From: Cellulomonas sp. 73-145
GTDB lineage: Bacteria; Actinomycetota; Actinomycetes; Actinomycetales; Cellulomonadaceae
DNA: 64,000 nt
Reading direction: 5' to 3'
NCBI GenBank assembly: GCA_001898185.1
Contig: MKTI01000005.1
Coordinates: forward strand, 489,547 to 553,546
The position numbers and the translations under genes are program-made. Under the pieces are notes generated by a model. The model worked only from the letters and a program-made list of their open reading frames with translations. It did not search any database and was not told where the DNA came from. Shown here one piece after another: positions 1 through 8,862 of the stretch. The number at the start of each line of letters is the position of its first letter. Position 1 is the first letter of the stretch.

Positions 1-882
1 CTGGCAGGGATGTCGCTGACGGAGCGGCCAGAGCCGAGTGCGGCGATCAACGACGTGCTCGTCGAGGTTCACGCTTCCGGCTTCGTCCCGACCGAGCTGG
101 AATGGCCGTCCACATGGGTGGACCGACAGGGTCGTGACCGGACGCCCTCGGTCCCGGGACACGAGCTGTCCGGCGTGGTCGTCGCTCTCGGCTACGGCAC
201 CACCGGCCTCTCGGTCGGACAACGGGTGTACGGCCTCACCGACTGGTATCGCGACGGGACGCTGGCGGAGCTCACGGCCGTCGAAGCACGCGACTTGGCG
301 CCCCTGCCCGAGGACGTCGACTTCGAGGTCGCCGCCAGCTTGCCGATCTCCGGGCTCACCGCCTGGCAGGGTCTCTTCGAGCATGGCCGCCTCCGTGCGG
401 GACAGTCCGTCCTCGCCCACGGTGCGGCGGGGGCCGTCGGTTCGGTGGTGACCCAGCTCGCCCGCGAGGCCGGCGCGCACGTCATCGGCAGCGGGCGCAC
501 CAGCGACCGCGACAAGGTGCTGGGCTTCGGCGCGCACGAGTTCCTCGACCTCGAGAACGACGAGCTCGAGGAGCTCGGTGGCGTCGACCTCGTGTTCGAC
601 GTGATCGGTGGCGACGTCCAGAGGCGGTCGACGGCGCTCATCCGTCCAGGAGGGACCCTCGTGACCGTCGTCGGCCCCGCCGAGGCTCGGCCGGACGGCG
701 GCCGGGCTGTGGACTTCGTCGTCGAGCCCGATCGTGCGCAGCTCGAGGAGATCGTCCAGCGGGTGCGCGACGGACGGCTGCGGTCGAACATCGGCACCGT
801 GGCCGCCCTCGACAGTGCAGCCAGCGCCCTCAACCCCACCACGCGGCGCCAGGGCAAGACGATCATCCGCGTCCGAGCCTGA
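1..882 (+). CDS. Quinone oxidoreductase-like MDR enzyme, 5' truncated by window edge
   Basis: This is a zinc-independent medium-chain dehydrogenase/reductase of the NADP-dependent quinone reductase type. The reading frame is open to base 1 (codons for Leu-Ala-Gly precede the Met codon at 10), and family members normally carry about 20 more N-terminal residues, so the true start probably lies outside the window. Seen: the GroES-like domain with PGHE near residue 50 of the part counted from the Met at 10, and a Rossmann signature HGAAGAVGS near residue 138. No catalytic zinc cysteines are visible. The substrate cannot be told from sequence. A small hairpin follows the stop codon directly. Confidence 0.85.
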   Translation: MAGMSLTERPEPSAAINDVLVEVHASGFVPTELEWPSTWVDRQGRDRTPSVPGHELSGVVVALGYGTTGLSVGQRVYGLTDWYRDGTLAELTAVEARDLAPLPEDVDFEVAASLPISGLTAWQGLFEHGRLRAGQSVLAHGAAGAVGSVVTQLAREAGAHVIGSGRTSDRDKVLGFGAHEFLDLENDELEELGGVDLVFDVIGGDVQRRSTALIRPGGTLVTVVGPAEARPDGGRAVDFVVEPDRAQLEEIVQRVRDGRLRSNIGTVAALDSAASALNPTTRRQGKTIIRVRA

Positions 883-1009
883 CCGCTGCGCGGTGACGTC
901 TGCAGGTGCGACGGGGGCGCTTCGCGACGGTCCCAGCACCGGCCGGTGCCCCGACCGACCGGATCGTCGGCCTGGGCATCGCCTCCCCCGGTGACACCGC
1001 GCAGCGGTC
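881..1009. repeat. 15-bp perfect inverted repeat with 99-bp spacer; each arm is itself a hairpin
   Basis: GACCGCTGCGCGGTG at 881-895 is the exact reverse complement of 995-1009. Each arm also folds alone (ACCGC, 3-nt loop, GCGGT). The left arm starts in the stop codon of the upstream gene and may act as its terminator; the right arm precedes the VOC gene promoter. Confidence 0.5.
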
Positions 1010-1046
1010 CTGCGCGTGAGCCTCGTGCCGTGTCGGTGGGCGTCTC

Positions 1047-1052
1047 TAGCAT
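1047..1052 (+). promoter_or_regulatory. -10 box (TAGCAT) of a probable leaderless promoter
   Basis: TAGCAT ends six bases before the ATG at 1059, which would place the transcript start on or next to the start codon. No Shine-Dalgarno sequence is visible. This arrangement is common in actinobacteria. Confidence 0.45.
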
Positions 1053-1058
1053 CTCGAC

Positions 1059-1430
1059 ATGGACTACAAGATCGAGCTCATCATCCTGCCCGTCTCCGAC
1101 GTGGACCGTGCCAAGGAGTTCTACGCGGACAAGGTCGGCTTCGTGGTCGACCACGACCAGCGCGTGAGCGACCAGCTGCGGTTCGTCCAGCTCACTCCAC
1201 CCGGTTCCGCCTGCTCGATCGCCTTCGGTGAAGGCCTCGTCGACACGCCGCCGGGGTCGGTGCACGGGCTCCAGATCGTCGTGGCCGACGCCGATGCGGC
1301 GCACGAGGAGCTGTCGGCGCGCGGCGTTGCCGTCAGCGCCGTCGAGGACCTCGCCTGGGGACGCTTCGTCTACTTCAGCGACCCCGACGGCAACGCCTGG
1401 GCCCTCCAGGAGCTGCCGCACCGCGAGTGA
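1059..1430 (+). CDS. VOC (glyoxalase/bleomycin-resistance fold) protein
   Basis: A 123-residue protein of the vicinal oxygen chelate superfamily. The N-terminal half has the typical beta-alpha start with a FYADKVGF-type helix end, and the C-terminal half ends in YFSDPDGNAWALQEL, where the Glu is the usual metal ligand position. Members include glyoxalases, dioxygenases and antibiotic-binding proteins, and sequence alone does not separate them. It stands alone between two unrelated genes and probably has its own leaderless promoter. Length fits a single-domain VOC protein acting as a dimer. Confidence 0.85.
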   Translation: MDYKIELIILPVSDVDRAKEFYADKVGFVVDHDQRVSDQLRFVQLTPPGSACSIAFGEGLVDTPPGSVHGLQIVVADADAAHEELSARGVAVSAVEDLAWGRFVYFSDPDGNAWALQELPHRE

Positions 1431-1441
1431 TCGCGGTCGCC

Positions 1442-1473
1442 GCCGAGCCGTCCGGCGGCCGAGCCGTCCAGCG
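1442..1473. repeat. 16-bp tandem direct repeat, two copies
   Basis: GCCGAGCCGTCCGGCG at 1442-1457 is followed directly by a copy with one mismatch at 1458-1473. It lies in the 259-bp spacer before the ferric-reductase-like gene, which otherwise holds only a possible -10 box (AATACT at 1645-1650). Confidence 0.5.
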
Positions 1474-1689
1474 GAGGGCGCCGCGCGCTCGCTCGGGCTC
1501 CTGACGCCGCTCGCCGCGGTGTGGTGCGTCGCGGCTGGCGCGATCGTGTCCCGCCGCGGCATGCTCCCCTACGAGACCTCGGTGATCGCGGGCCCGCTCC
1601 CCGCACCGGGCTCGCCACCGGTCGCAGTCGCGCCGCGGCCAGCGAATACTGCCCGTGTCGGGTCGGCTCTCGCGGCGGGAGGCAGGCGG

Positions 1690-3060
1690 ATGGCCTTCGC
1701 CGGGGTGTGGCCGTTCGACCGGAAGACCATGATCCGGTACCGGACCCGTGCGGCCGGACCGTTCGTCCTCGGCGCCCTCGTGGTCGGCTACGCGGCCCTC
1801 TGGGGTGTCCGGCACCCGGCCGGACCGTGGGGGACGTACCTCGGCCAGGCGATCGGCTCCGAGGCCGTGCTGCTGTTCACCCTGGCGCTGGTGCTCATGA
1901 GCTCGACCAGCTGGGTCGAGTCGCTGTTCGCCGGCCTGGACCGGGCGGCCATCTGGCACCGCACGTGCGCCATCGCCGGCACCGTGCTGATGCTCGTGCA
2001 CACCGCGACCACGTCGACCGGCCAGGAGGCACCGAAGGGCAAGAGCCTCGGCGTGGTCGGCGCCGTCGGGATCGTCGGGCTGGTCCTGTGGGCGATGCTG
2101 CCTCGCTGGCGGCAGCTCGTGCCGCCGTTCCTTCGTGCGCCGGTCGAGCGGGTGGCGCAGAGCCCGGGCGGTCGATGGGCCCATCGGTTCCTCAACGGCT
2201 ACGACCTGTGGCGCAACGTGCACCGCGTGCTCGGGCTGTTCGTCGCGGCGGGCATCGTGCACGCCGTGCTCGATGCGACGGTGTTCGGCGGCGACCCGGT
2301 GCTGCGGTGGAGCCTGATCGTCGTCGGCGCGACAGGTCTGGCCTTCTACGTGTACCGCGAGCTGTTCGCCCGGTTCTTCGTGCGGGTGCACCGGTACAAG
2401 GTCAAGGCCGTCGAGCCGATCCCCGGCCGGGACGCGCAGGTGATCACCCTCGCGCCCCAGGCCAAGCCGTTGCGCTTCGTCGCCGGCCAGTGGGCGATCG
2501 TCTCCATCGAGACCAAGCAGGGCTGGTCACGCAACCCGTTCTCCATCTCCAGCTCCGACCGGGCGGGCGACCTCTCGATCACCGTCAAGGGCCTCGGCGA
2601 CTTCTCCAGCAGCGTCGACGACCTCGTTCGCCCCGGCATGCCGGCCGTCGTCGACGGGCCGCACGGCCGCTTCGACCGGGCGCACGGCACCGCGGAACAG
2701 GTGTGGATCGGTGCCGGGGTGGGCATCACCCCGTTCCTGAGCTGGGCCCGTTCGCTGGACGAGCAGCTGGACGCGGACCGTGTCGACTTCTACGTCAGCT
2801 CGCGCGGCCGGTCACCGTTCGCCGACGAGCTGCACGGCATCGCGGACGCGCACCCGAACCTGCACCTGCACGTGGTCGACACCGCGGTGGACGGTCACCT
2901 GACCGCCGAGCGGGTGCTCGCCGAGCTCCCCGTGCCGCCGCAGCGGCTCAGCGTGTTCCTGTGCGGGCCGCAGCGGATGGTCAAGCAGCTCACCCGTGCC
3001 TTCCGGCGTGCAGGAGTGGCCAAGGTGAACATCCACCAGGAGTACTTCAGCTGGCGCTGA
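1690..3060 (+). CDS. Ferric-reductase-like transmembrane flavoprotein (FNR domain)
   Basis: A 456-residue membrane oxidoreductase expected to pass electrons from NAD(P)H through FAD and haem b across the membrane. The N-terminal half has about six hydrophobic helices with paired histidines (HRTCAIAGTVLMLVH, NVHRVLGLFVAAGIVH) that fit haem ligands in the ferric-reductase domain. The C-terminal half is a ferredoxin-reductase domain with FAD motif RNPFSISSS, NAD motif GAGVGITPF and a C-terminal CGPQ motif. I chose the ATG at 1690 because GGGAGG lies just upstream; an in-frame ATG at 1561 would add 43 Pro/Ala-rich residues that look non-coding. The acceptor (ferric chelate, oxygen or other) is unknown. 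Confidence 0.8.
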   Translation: MAFAGVWPFDRKTMIRYRTRAAGPFVLGALVVGYAALWGVRHPAGPWGTYLGQAIGSEAVLLFTLALVLMSSTSWVESLFAGLDRAAIWHRTCAIAGTVLMLVHTATTSTGQEAPKGKSLGVVGAVGIVGLVLWAMLPRWRQLVPPFLRAPVERVAQSPGGRWAHRFLNGYDLWRNVHRVLGLFVAAGIVHAVLDATVFGGDPVLRWSLIVVGATGLAFYVYRELFARFFVRVHRYKVKAVEPIPGRDAQVITLAPQAKPLRFVAGQWAIVSIETKQGWSRNPFSISSSDRAGDLSITVKGLGDFSSSVDDLVRPGMPAVVDGPHGRFDRAHGTAEQVWIGAGVGITPFLSWARSLDEQLDADRVDFYVSSRGRSPFADELHGIADAHPNLHLHVVDTAVDGHLTAERVLAELPVPPQRLSVFLCGPQRMVKQLTRAFRRAGVAKVNIHQEYFSWR

Positions 3061-3069
3061 CCGTCGTCG

Positions 3070-3104
3070 GACGCCCGCGCTGCCCGCCCAGGAGCGCAGG
3101 CGTC
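3070..3104. terminator. Bidirectional hairpin terminator
   Basis: Arms at 3070-3084 and 3090-3104 pair at 12 of 15 positions around a 5-base loop. It sits exactly between two convergent genes and overlaps the stop codon of the minus-strand regulator. No T-tract is present. Confidence 0.5.
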
Positions 3105-3813
3105 AGCGCGCCCGGCGGGGACCCTCCGCGGCCGCGGGTTGCTGCCCGAGCCATCGGTACAGGTGCTCCGGGCGCCCGGCGGCGCCGTAGCGCAGCGTGT
3201 AGTCGATCGTCCCGATGTCCAGCAGGTAGCGCAGGTACCGGCGTGCCACGCCCGGGCTGATCTCGGCACTCGTCGCGACCTCCGCGGCCGAGATGTTCGA
3301 CCGCTCACGCAGCACCTCGACCACGACCGCGAGGGTCGGGGCCGAGATGTTCTTCGGCAGGGAGTCCACGCCGGCCGAGCGCAGCGTGCCGTACACGCGG
3401 TCCACGTTCCGCTGGTCGGCCTCCGCCATCTGCTGCAGACGCTGACGTGCGGCCGCGTAGGTCTCGAGCCGCTCCCGGAAGGTGGCGAAGGTGAAGGGCT
3501 TGACCAGGTAGTGGGCGACGCCGAGGTGCATGGCGCGACGCAGGATGTCGACGTCCTTCGCCGCGGTGATCGCGATGACGTCGACCTCGACGCCGGTGGT
3601 CGCGCGCAGCCGTCGGAGGGTCTCCACGCCGTCCACGTCCGGCAGGTACACGTCGAGCAGCACCAGGTCAGGCCGACACTCGGCGACGGCAGCGAGCGCG
3701 GCCGCCCCCGTGCTCGCCGTGCCGACCACCTCGAAGCCGGGCACCCGCTCGGTGAACTGGCGGTGCACGGAGACGGCCATGAAGTCGTCGTCGACGATCA
3801 GGGTCCGGATCAC
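3103..3813 (-). CDS. CitB/DcuR-type response regulator
   Basis: A 236-residue regulator with an N-terminal receiver domain (DDD acidic pocket near residues 8-10, phospho-acceptor Asp in LLDVYLPDVDG, Lys in LVKPF) and a C-terminal helix-turn-helix region of the CitB/DpiA/DcuR family. The family controls uptake and use of citrate or C4-dicarboxylates. Its ATG overlaps the stop codon of the upstream kinase gene by four bases, so the two are translated together. The pair is divergent from the ABC importer at 5603-8768, the most likely target (inference from position). Confidence 0.88.
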   Translation of the reverse strand: MIRTLIVDDDFMAVSVHRQFTERVPGFEVVGTASTGAAALAAVAECRPDLVLLDVYLPDVDGVETLRRLRATTGVEVDVIAITAAKDVDILRRAMHLGVAHYLVKPFTFATFRERLETYAAARQRLQQMAEADQRNVDRVYGTLRSAGVDSLPKNISAPTLAVVVEVLRERSNISAAEVATSAEISPGVARRYLRYLLDIGTIDYTLRYGAAGRPEHLYRWLGQQPAAAEGPRRAR

Positions 3814-5432
3814 CCGGCCACCGCCGCCCGGTCCCGGGGACGGATCGGCAGCGTCACGGTGAACACGGCGCCGTCGGCGTTGTCCACCACGATCCGACCA
3901 CCGAGCCGGTGGACGGCCTGGCTGACCAGCGCGAGGCCGAGCCCCCGTCGGCGGCCGTTGCCGCGCGCCACCTTGGTGGTGAACCCGTCGCGGAAGATCT
4001 CGGCGGACACCGCGGGGTCGATCCCCGGGCCGGAGTCGTGGACGCGGAGCTCCAGCTCGGGCCCGTCGAGCCCGATCGACACCTCGACACGGCCACCCGG
4101 ACCGCCCTGCGCCGCCGAGTCGAGGGCGTTGTCCACCAGGTTGCCCAGGATGGTCACCAGGCTCTGCGGGTCGACGAGCCCGGCCGGCACCTCCTCGACC
4201 ATCTCGACGCGCAGGGTGACGCCGCGTTCGCTGGCCACCGAGGCCTTGCCGAGCAGGAGCGCAGACACGATCGGCTCCCCGATCCGGCCGACGAGCGCGC
4301 CCGCGAGCTCCTGGTGCAGCGAGGAGCTCGCGTTCACGAACCGCACCGCCTCGGCATAGCGCTCGAGCTCGAGCAGGCCCCCGATCACGTGGAGGCGGTT
4401 GGCGAACTCGTGCTCCTGCGCCCGGAGGGCGTCGGCCATGGTGCGGACGTCGGCGAGCTCGTCCAGCAGCCCGTCGAGCTCCGTGCGGTCACGGAGCGTG
4501 ACGACGGCGCCGACCGACTTCCCGTGCACCTCGACGGGCATCCGGTTCACCACGACCACCCGGTCGCCGACCAGCACCACCTCGTCGAGACCCTGGACCT
4601 TGCCCGTCAGCACGTCCCGCAGCCGTCCCGCGGGCGCGAGCTCGTCGAGGCGTCGTCCCAGCGCCGACGTGTCGATGTCGATCAGCCGCGTCGCCTCGTC
4701 GTTGACCAGCGTCACGCGGCCGGCAGGGTCGATGGTCAGGGCGCCCTCCCGGATGCTGTGCAGCATCGCCTCGCGCTGCTCGAGCAGCGCCGCGATCTCC
4801 CGCGGCTCGAGGCCGAACGTCTGCCGCTTCACGCGGCGTGCCAGCAGGAGCGCACCGAGCGCTCCCAGCCCGAGGCCGAGCAGCGGCGGCACCGACGACT
4901 CGGGCAGGCGTGCCGCCAGCTCCGAGCTGACGTGCGCCTCGAGCACCCCGACCGAGACCAGCCCGACGACGGCCCCGTCCGGCGCGACGATCGGCACCTT
5001 GGCGCGCATCGACCGACCGAGCGAGCCGGTCTCGACGCCGGTGAAGGTGTTGCCGGCCAGGACCGACTGCGGGTCCTCGGCCGGGTCTCCCAGCAGGGAC
5101 GTCCCGATCAGCTGGGGGTTCGGGTGCGAGTAGCGGATGCCCTGGCGGTCCGCGACGACGATGAACGCGGCCCCCGTCGCACGCCGGACCCGCTCGGCGA
5201 CCGGGGCGATCACGCGGGCCGGCGAGGGGTCGGCGAGCGCCGTGACGATCTCCGGCATCGAGGCCACCGTGCGCGCGATGGCCAGGGACGACTCGGCCGT
5301 CCGGGCGTCCAGCACCCGCCTGGCCTGCACGAACGACACGGCGAAGCCCGCGACGACCGTCAGCAGCAGGATCACGATCTGCAGCGTGAAGATCTGCGTC
5401 GACAGCCGATGGCGTTCACCGATGAGTGCCAT
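3810..5432 (-). CDS. CitA/DcuS-type sensor histidine kinase
   Basis: A 540-residue membrane kinase. Transmembrane helix 1 is near residues 16-36 and helix 2 near 180-200, with a sensory domain of about 140 residues between them, as in CitA/DcuS, where it binds carboxylates outside the cell. A cytoplasmic PAS domain follows, then the phospho-acceptor region HEFANRLHVIGGLL typical of this family and a C-terminal ATPase domain with a GNGRRRGLGLALV glycine box. The ligand is probably a small carboxylate by family, but this is not proven. It forms an operon with the response regulator at 3103. Confidence 0.88.
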   Translation of the reverse strand: MALIGERHRLSTQIFTLQIVILLLTVVAGFAVSFVQARRVLDARTAESSLAIARTVASMPEIVTALADPSPARVIAPVAERVRRATGAAFIVVADRQGIRYSHPNPQLIGTSLLGDPAEDPQSVLAGNTFTGVETGSLGRSMRAKVPIVAPDGAVVGLVSVGVLEAHVSSELAARLPESSVPPLLGLGLGALGALLLARRVKRQTFGLEPREIAALLEQREAMLHSIREGALTIDPAGRVTLVNDEATRLIDIDTSALGRRLDELAPAGRLRDVLTGKVQGLDEVVLVGDRVVVVNRMPVEVHGKSVGAVVTLRDRTELDGLLDELADVRTMADALRAQEHEFANRLHVIGGLLELERYAEAVRFVNASSSLHQELAGALVGRIGEPIVSALLLGKASVASERGVTLRVEMVEEVPAGLVDPQSLVTILGNLVDNALDSAAQGGPGGRVEVSIGLDGPELELRVHDSGPGIDPAVSAEIFRDGFTTKVARGNGRRRGLGLALVSQAVHRLGGRIVVDNADGAVFTVTLPIRPRDRAAVAG

Positions 5433-5602
5433 TGGCGGATGTTAGTCCGGTTCCGCGACTTTGCCGCCGCGACCGAAATGTTCATCAAAGCCCTCATCGA
5501 TCAGTTGGTGCGATCTACCGACGCAACCTGGACCGGACGTGTGGCGCCGCTCACAGTCGTCGGACCCGGTGATCTCCCGACGAAGCGAGAGGACCGCCCG
5601 AC

Positions 5603-6538
5603 ATGTCCTTCAGACAGCCCCTTCCCCGAACCGCCGACGAGAGCGCCGCCCCGCGCTCCGCCGCCGCCGGCGGGGCCGCCCCGGCCTCGGCACCGCAGGA
5701 CCGTTCCCGTATCGAGCTCGTCGGCGTCACGAAGCGGTTCGTGTCGCCGACGGGGGCCGCCATGACCGCGCTGCGCGACGTCGACTTCGTCGTCGAGCCC
5801 GGTCAGTTCTGCGCCGTCGTCGGCCCGACCGGCTGCGGGAAGTCCACGACGCTCACCATGGTGGCCGGCCTCGACCGGCCCACCGCGGGTGTGGTCCGCG
5901 TCGGCGGCGCGGTGGTCGACGGCATTCCCGACAGCACCAGCTTCATGTTCCAGCACGATGCGCTGCTGCCCTGGAAGAGCGTGCTGCAGAACGTCGCGCT
6001 AGGGCCCCGGTTCCGCGGCGAGTCGAAGGCGTCCGCCCTCGGTCGCGCACGGGAGTGGCTCCACGTGGTCGGCCTGTCCGGCTTCGAGGACCACCACCCC
6101 CACCAGCTGTCGGGCGGCATGCGCAAGCGGGCCACGCTCGCGGCGTCGCTGATCAGCGAGCCGTCGATCCTGCTGATGGACGAGCCGTTCGGAGCCCTCG
6201 ACGTGCAGACCAAGGCGATCATGTCGAACGAGCTGCTCACGTTGTGGGAGCGGACCAGGCCCTCGGTCATCTTCATCACGCACGACCTCGAGGAGGCCGT
6301 GGCGCTCGCCGACCGGGTGGTGGTGATGACCGCCGGTCCGGGCACCGTGAAGGCGGTCTACGACATCGACCTGCCCCGCCCGCGCGGGGCCGTGCAGGAG
6401 ATCCGGTTCGACAGCCGGTTCCTCGAGCTGCACCAGCGCATCTGGGAGTCGCTGCGCGAGGAGGTCGAGCGCGCGTACGCGAGAACCGGCCGCACCGCCG
6501 GCACCGCCACCACCGGCACCGAGGGAGGACGGCCGTGA
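5603..6538 (+). CDS. ABC transporter ATP-binding protein, NitT/TauT (SsuB/TauB) family
   Basis: A 311-residue nucleotide-binding subunit. Walker A is GPTGCGKST, the signature is LSGGMRKR, Walker B is LLMDEPFGALD and the switch His is in ITHDLEEA. An Ala/Pro-rich stretch of about 35 residues precedes the domain. A purine-rich ribosome site (GAGAGGA) precedes the ATG. It powers the importer formed with the next two genes. Family members take up taurine, alkanesulfonates, nitrate, pyrimidines or aromatic acids; the divergent CitA/CitB-like pair suggests a carboxylate (inference). The 170-bp divergent spacer upstream should carry both promoters. Confidence 0.9.
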   Translation: MSFRQPLPRTADESAAPRSAAAGGAAPASAPQDRSRIELVGVTKRFVSPTGAAMTALRDVDFVVEPGQFCAVVGPTGCGKSTTLTMVAGLDRPTAGVVRVGGAVVDGIPDSTSFMFQHDALLPWKSVLQNVALGPRFRGESKASALGRAREWLHVVGLSGFEDHHPHQLSGGMRKRATLAASLISEPSILLMDEPFGALDVQTKAIMSNELLTLWERTRPSVIFITHDLEEAVALADRVVVMTAGPGTVKAVYDIDLPRPRGAVQEIRFDSRFLELHQRIWESLREEVERAYARTGRTAGTATTGTEGGRP

Positions 6539-7446
6539 ACGAGGCCTCGACCATGGGCGACGCCCGGACGCTCGCCGCCATCCGCGCACAGTCCGTCCAG
6601 CCCGCCTCGACTGACGAGGCGTCGATCGCCGAGGCTGCGCGCCGCCGCGTGCGCCGGCGGAAGGTGCTGGTCCAGTCGACGCGGCTCGCCGTGCTCGTCG
6701 TGGTCGTCGGCGGCTGGCAGCTGTTCACCGACCGCAAGATCGTCGACCCGTTCTTCTTCGGCCAGCCGTCGGGGATCGTGCTCAAGCTGGTGGACTGGGT
6801 GGAGCACGGCACGGCCTACGGCTCCCTGTGGCTGCAGATCGGCGTGACCATGAAGGAAGCCCTGCTGGGCTTCGCCTACGGCACGGGCGCGGGGATCGTC
6901 CTCGGCGTCCTGCTCGGCCAGATCCCGTTCCTGGCGGACGTGATCGGGCCCTTCATCAAGGTGCTCAACGCGATCCCCCGCATCGTGCTCGGGTCGATCT
7001 TCGTCGTGTGGCTGGGGTTCGGCACCACCTCGAAGGTGCTCCTCGCGGCGGTCCTCGTCTTCTTCGTGGTGTTCTTCAACGCCTTCCAGGGCGTGCGTGA
7101 GGTGGACCGCAACCTCGTCGCCAACGTGCGGGTGCTCGGCGCCTCCCGGGCGCAGACCGTCCGGCACGTCGTGCTGCCGTCGGCCGTCGTCTGGATCATC
7201 GCGAGCCTGCACGTCGCCTTCGGGTTCGCGATCATCGGGGCGATCGTCGGCGAGTTCCTCGGGGCCCAGCAGGGCCTCGGGCTGGTGATCTCGACGGCGC
7301 AGAACAACTTCGACCCCAACGGGATCTTCGCCGCGATGCTGCTGATCGCCGTCGTGGCGCTCAGCGCCGAGGGGCTGATCAGCCAGCTCGAGAAGCGCCT
7401 GCTCAGCTGGCGGCCCGGCACCCAGACCGAGGTCGCGGGCCTCTAG
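6535..7446 (+). CDS. ABC transporter permease, NitT/TauT family
   Basis: A 303-residue inner-membrane permease with about six hydrophobic helices. The cytoplasmic EAA-type loop is visible around NVRVLGASRAQTVRHVVLP, followed by the usual conserved C-terminal helices. The GTG start at 6535 overlaps the stop codon of the ATPase gene by four bases, so translation is coupled. A charged Arg-rich segment of about 50 residues precedes the first helix. The partner binding protein follows after a 224-bp spacer containing a degenerate repeat. Confidence 0.9.
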   Translation: MNEASTMGDARTLAAIRAQSVQPASTDEASIAEAARRRVRRRKVLVQSTRLAVLVVVVGGWQLFTDRKIVDPFFFGQPSGIVLKLVDWVEHGTAYGSLWLQIGVTMKEALLGFAYGTGAGIVLGVLLGQIPFLADVIGPFIKVLNAIPRIVLGSIFVVWLGFGTTSKVLLAAVLVFFVVFFNAFQGVREVDRNLVANVRVLGASRAQTVRHVVLPSAVVWIIASLHVAFGFAIIGAIVGEFLGAQQGLGLVISTAQNNFDPNGIFAAMLLIAVVALSAEGLISQLEKRLLSWRPGTQTEVAGL

Positions 7447-7499
7447 CCCGCTCCCTCACCGGCACATCGCTGGGCGAGCCATGCCCTCCACGGCTGTGC

Positions 7500-7572
7500 C
7501 CTGCCACTGCACTGCGCAGCCACTGCCCTGCCCTGCCCTGCTGTGCCTGCCACTGCTGTGGCCTGCCACTGC
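7500..7572. repeat. Degenerate CCTGC-rich repeat with three identical 11-mers
   Basis: CCTGCCACTGC occurs at 7500-7510, 7546-7556 and 7562-7572, with a run of CCCTG units around 7525-7541. It lies between the permease and substrate-binding genes of one importer. There is no dyad symmetry and it has no CRISPR-like spacing. Confidence 0.6.
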
Positions 7573-7670
7573 GATGCCCGTCCGCCTGCCCGGAACCACC
7601 GAGGAGGTGCCCACCAAGACGTGACCGACCGGACCACCCGCACATCAGCTCTCAACGAGGAGAACGAGAC

Positions 7671-8768
7671 ATGGCCACACGAGTGCACGCCCGAACGATG
7701 ACGGGGTTCGTCGCTGTCGCGACGACCATGACGCTCGCCGCCTGCGGCGGAGCCGCGAGCGGGAGCGGGAGCGCGAGCAGTGCCGCCGCCGGCAGCGCCA
7801 GCAGCGCCAGCGCTGCACCGGTCACCGTGACGATGATGGTCGGCGGGATCGACAAGCAGATCTACCTGCCGTACCAGCTGGCCGAGGGCCTGGGCTACTA
7901 CAAGAAGTACGGCATCGACATGAAGCTGAGCACCGAGGTGTCCGGCGGCGTCGGGGCCGAGGACGCGGTGGCGTCGGGCCAGGTGAACCTGGCCGGTGCG
8001 TGGTACGTCCACACGATCGACTTCCAGCAGAAGGGCAAGGACGTCATCAGCGTCGCCCAGCTGAGCGGGGCGCCCGGCGAGCGGGAGATGTGCGCGACGG
8101 GTACGACCATCTCCTCGCCGGCCGACTGGTCGGGCAAGACCGTGGGCGTCACCGACCTCGGCTCCGGCACCGACGACCTCACGCTGTACCTCGCCGCGAA
8201 GAGCAGCCTCACCCAGGCGCAGTTCCACCGGCAGGGCGTCGGCGCGGGCAGCACCCTGGTCGCGGCACTCCAGCACGGCACCGTCGTCTGCGGGATGACG
8301 ACCCAGCCCACCGTCAGCGCGCTGGAGACGCAGAAGATCGCGTACTCCGCGATCGACCTGGCCACGACGGACGGGGCCGACAAGTGGCTCGGCGGCGCGT
8401 TCCCGTCCGCCGCCGTCCTGGCGAACGCCGACTGGGTGAACGCGAACAAGGACACGGTGCAGAAGGTGGTCGACGCCCTGGTGGCGACGATGCACTACAT
8501 CGCGACGCACAGCGCGGCGGACATCGCCGACCACCTGCCCCCGAACTTCGTGTCCAACGGGCTGGTGACCAAGGACCTCTACGTCAAGGCCCTCGACCAG
8601 GACAAGGGACAGTTCCTGCCCGACGGCATGATGCCGGCCAACGGCCCTGACACGGTCCTGGCGGTGGAGAAGCTGGCCGGCAAGGTCACCGCACCGGTCG
8701 ACCTGACGAAGACCTACACCAACGACTTCGTCGTCGCCGCCAACAAGCTGGAGGGCTTCGCGCAGTAG
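7671..8768 (+). CDS. ABC transporter substrate-binding lipoprotein, NitT/TauT (SsuA-like) family
   Basis: A 365-residue exported lipoprotein. The signal peptide ends in the lipobox LAAC with Cys25, followed by a Ser/Gly/Ala linker. The mature part begins with the strand and the LAEGLGYYKKYGIDM motif typical of SsuA/THI5-like binding proteins. It captures the substrate for the permease and ATPase encoded just upstream. The 224-bp gap suggests separate messenger levels for the binding protein, which is usually needed in excess. GAGGAGAACGAG precedes the ATG. The substrate is unknown. Confidence 0.9.
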   Translation: MATRVHARTMTGFVAVATTMTLAACGGAASGSGSASSAAAGSASSASAAPVTVTMMVGGIDKQIYLPYQLAEGLGYYKKYGIDMKLSTEVSGGVGAEDAVASGQVNLAGAWYVHTIDFQQKGKDVISVAQLSGAPGEREMCATGTTISSPADWSGKTVGVTDLGSGTDDLTLYLAAKSSLTQAQFHRQGVGAGSTLVAALQHGTVVCGMTTQPTVSALETQKIAYSAIDLATTDGADKWLGGAFPSAAVLANADWVNANKDTVQKVVDALVATMHYIATHSAADIADHLPPNFVSNGLVTKDLYVKALDQDKGQFLPDGMMPANGPDTVLAVEKLAGKVTAPVDLTKTYTNDFVVAANKLEGFAQ

Positions 8769-8780
8769 CGGGCGTCCGCA

Positions 8781-8825
8781 CACGGGTGCGTGCCCCACCG
8801 AGCAGAGGTGGGGCACGCACCCGTG
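8781..8825. terminator. Strong bidirectional terminator, 19-bp perfect stem
   Basis: The arm at 8781-8799 is perfectly complementary to 8807-8825 with a 7-base loop (GAGCAGA). It separates the importer operon from the convergent RamB-like gene. There is no T-tract, as is usual in high-GC actinobacteria. Confidence 0.85.
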
Positions 8826-8862
8826 CCTATGCGGGCGGCCGTCGCTCGCCCGGGCCGGGACG

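Noticed and set aside
1561-1689. Earlier ATG start for the ferric-reductase-like protein
   Set aside because: The extra 43 residues are Pro/Ala-rich without homology pattern, while GGGAGG precedes the ATG at 1690.
7500-7572. Possible CRISPR-like array
   Set aside because: Repeats are only 11 bp, unevenly spaced by 5-35 bp, and no cas gene is in the window.
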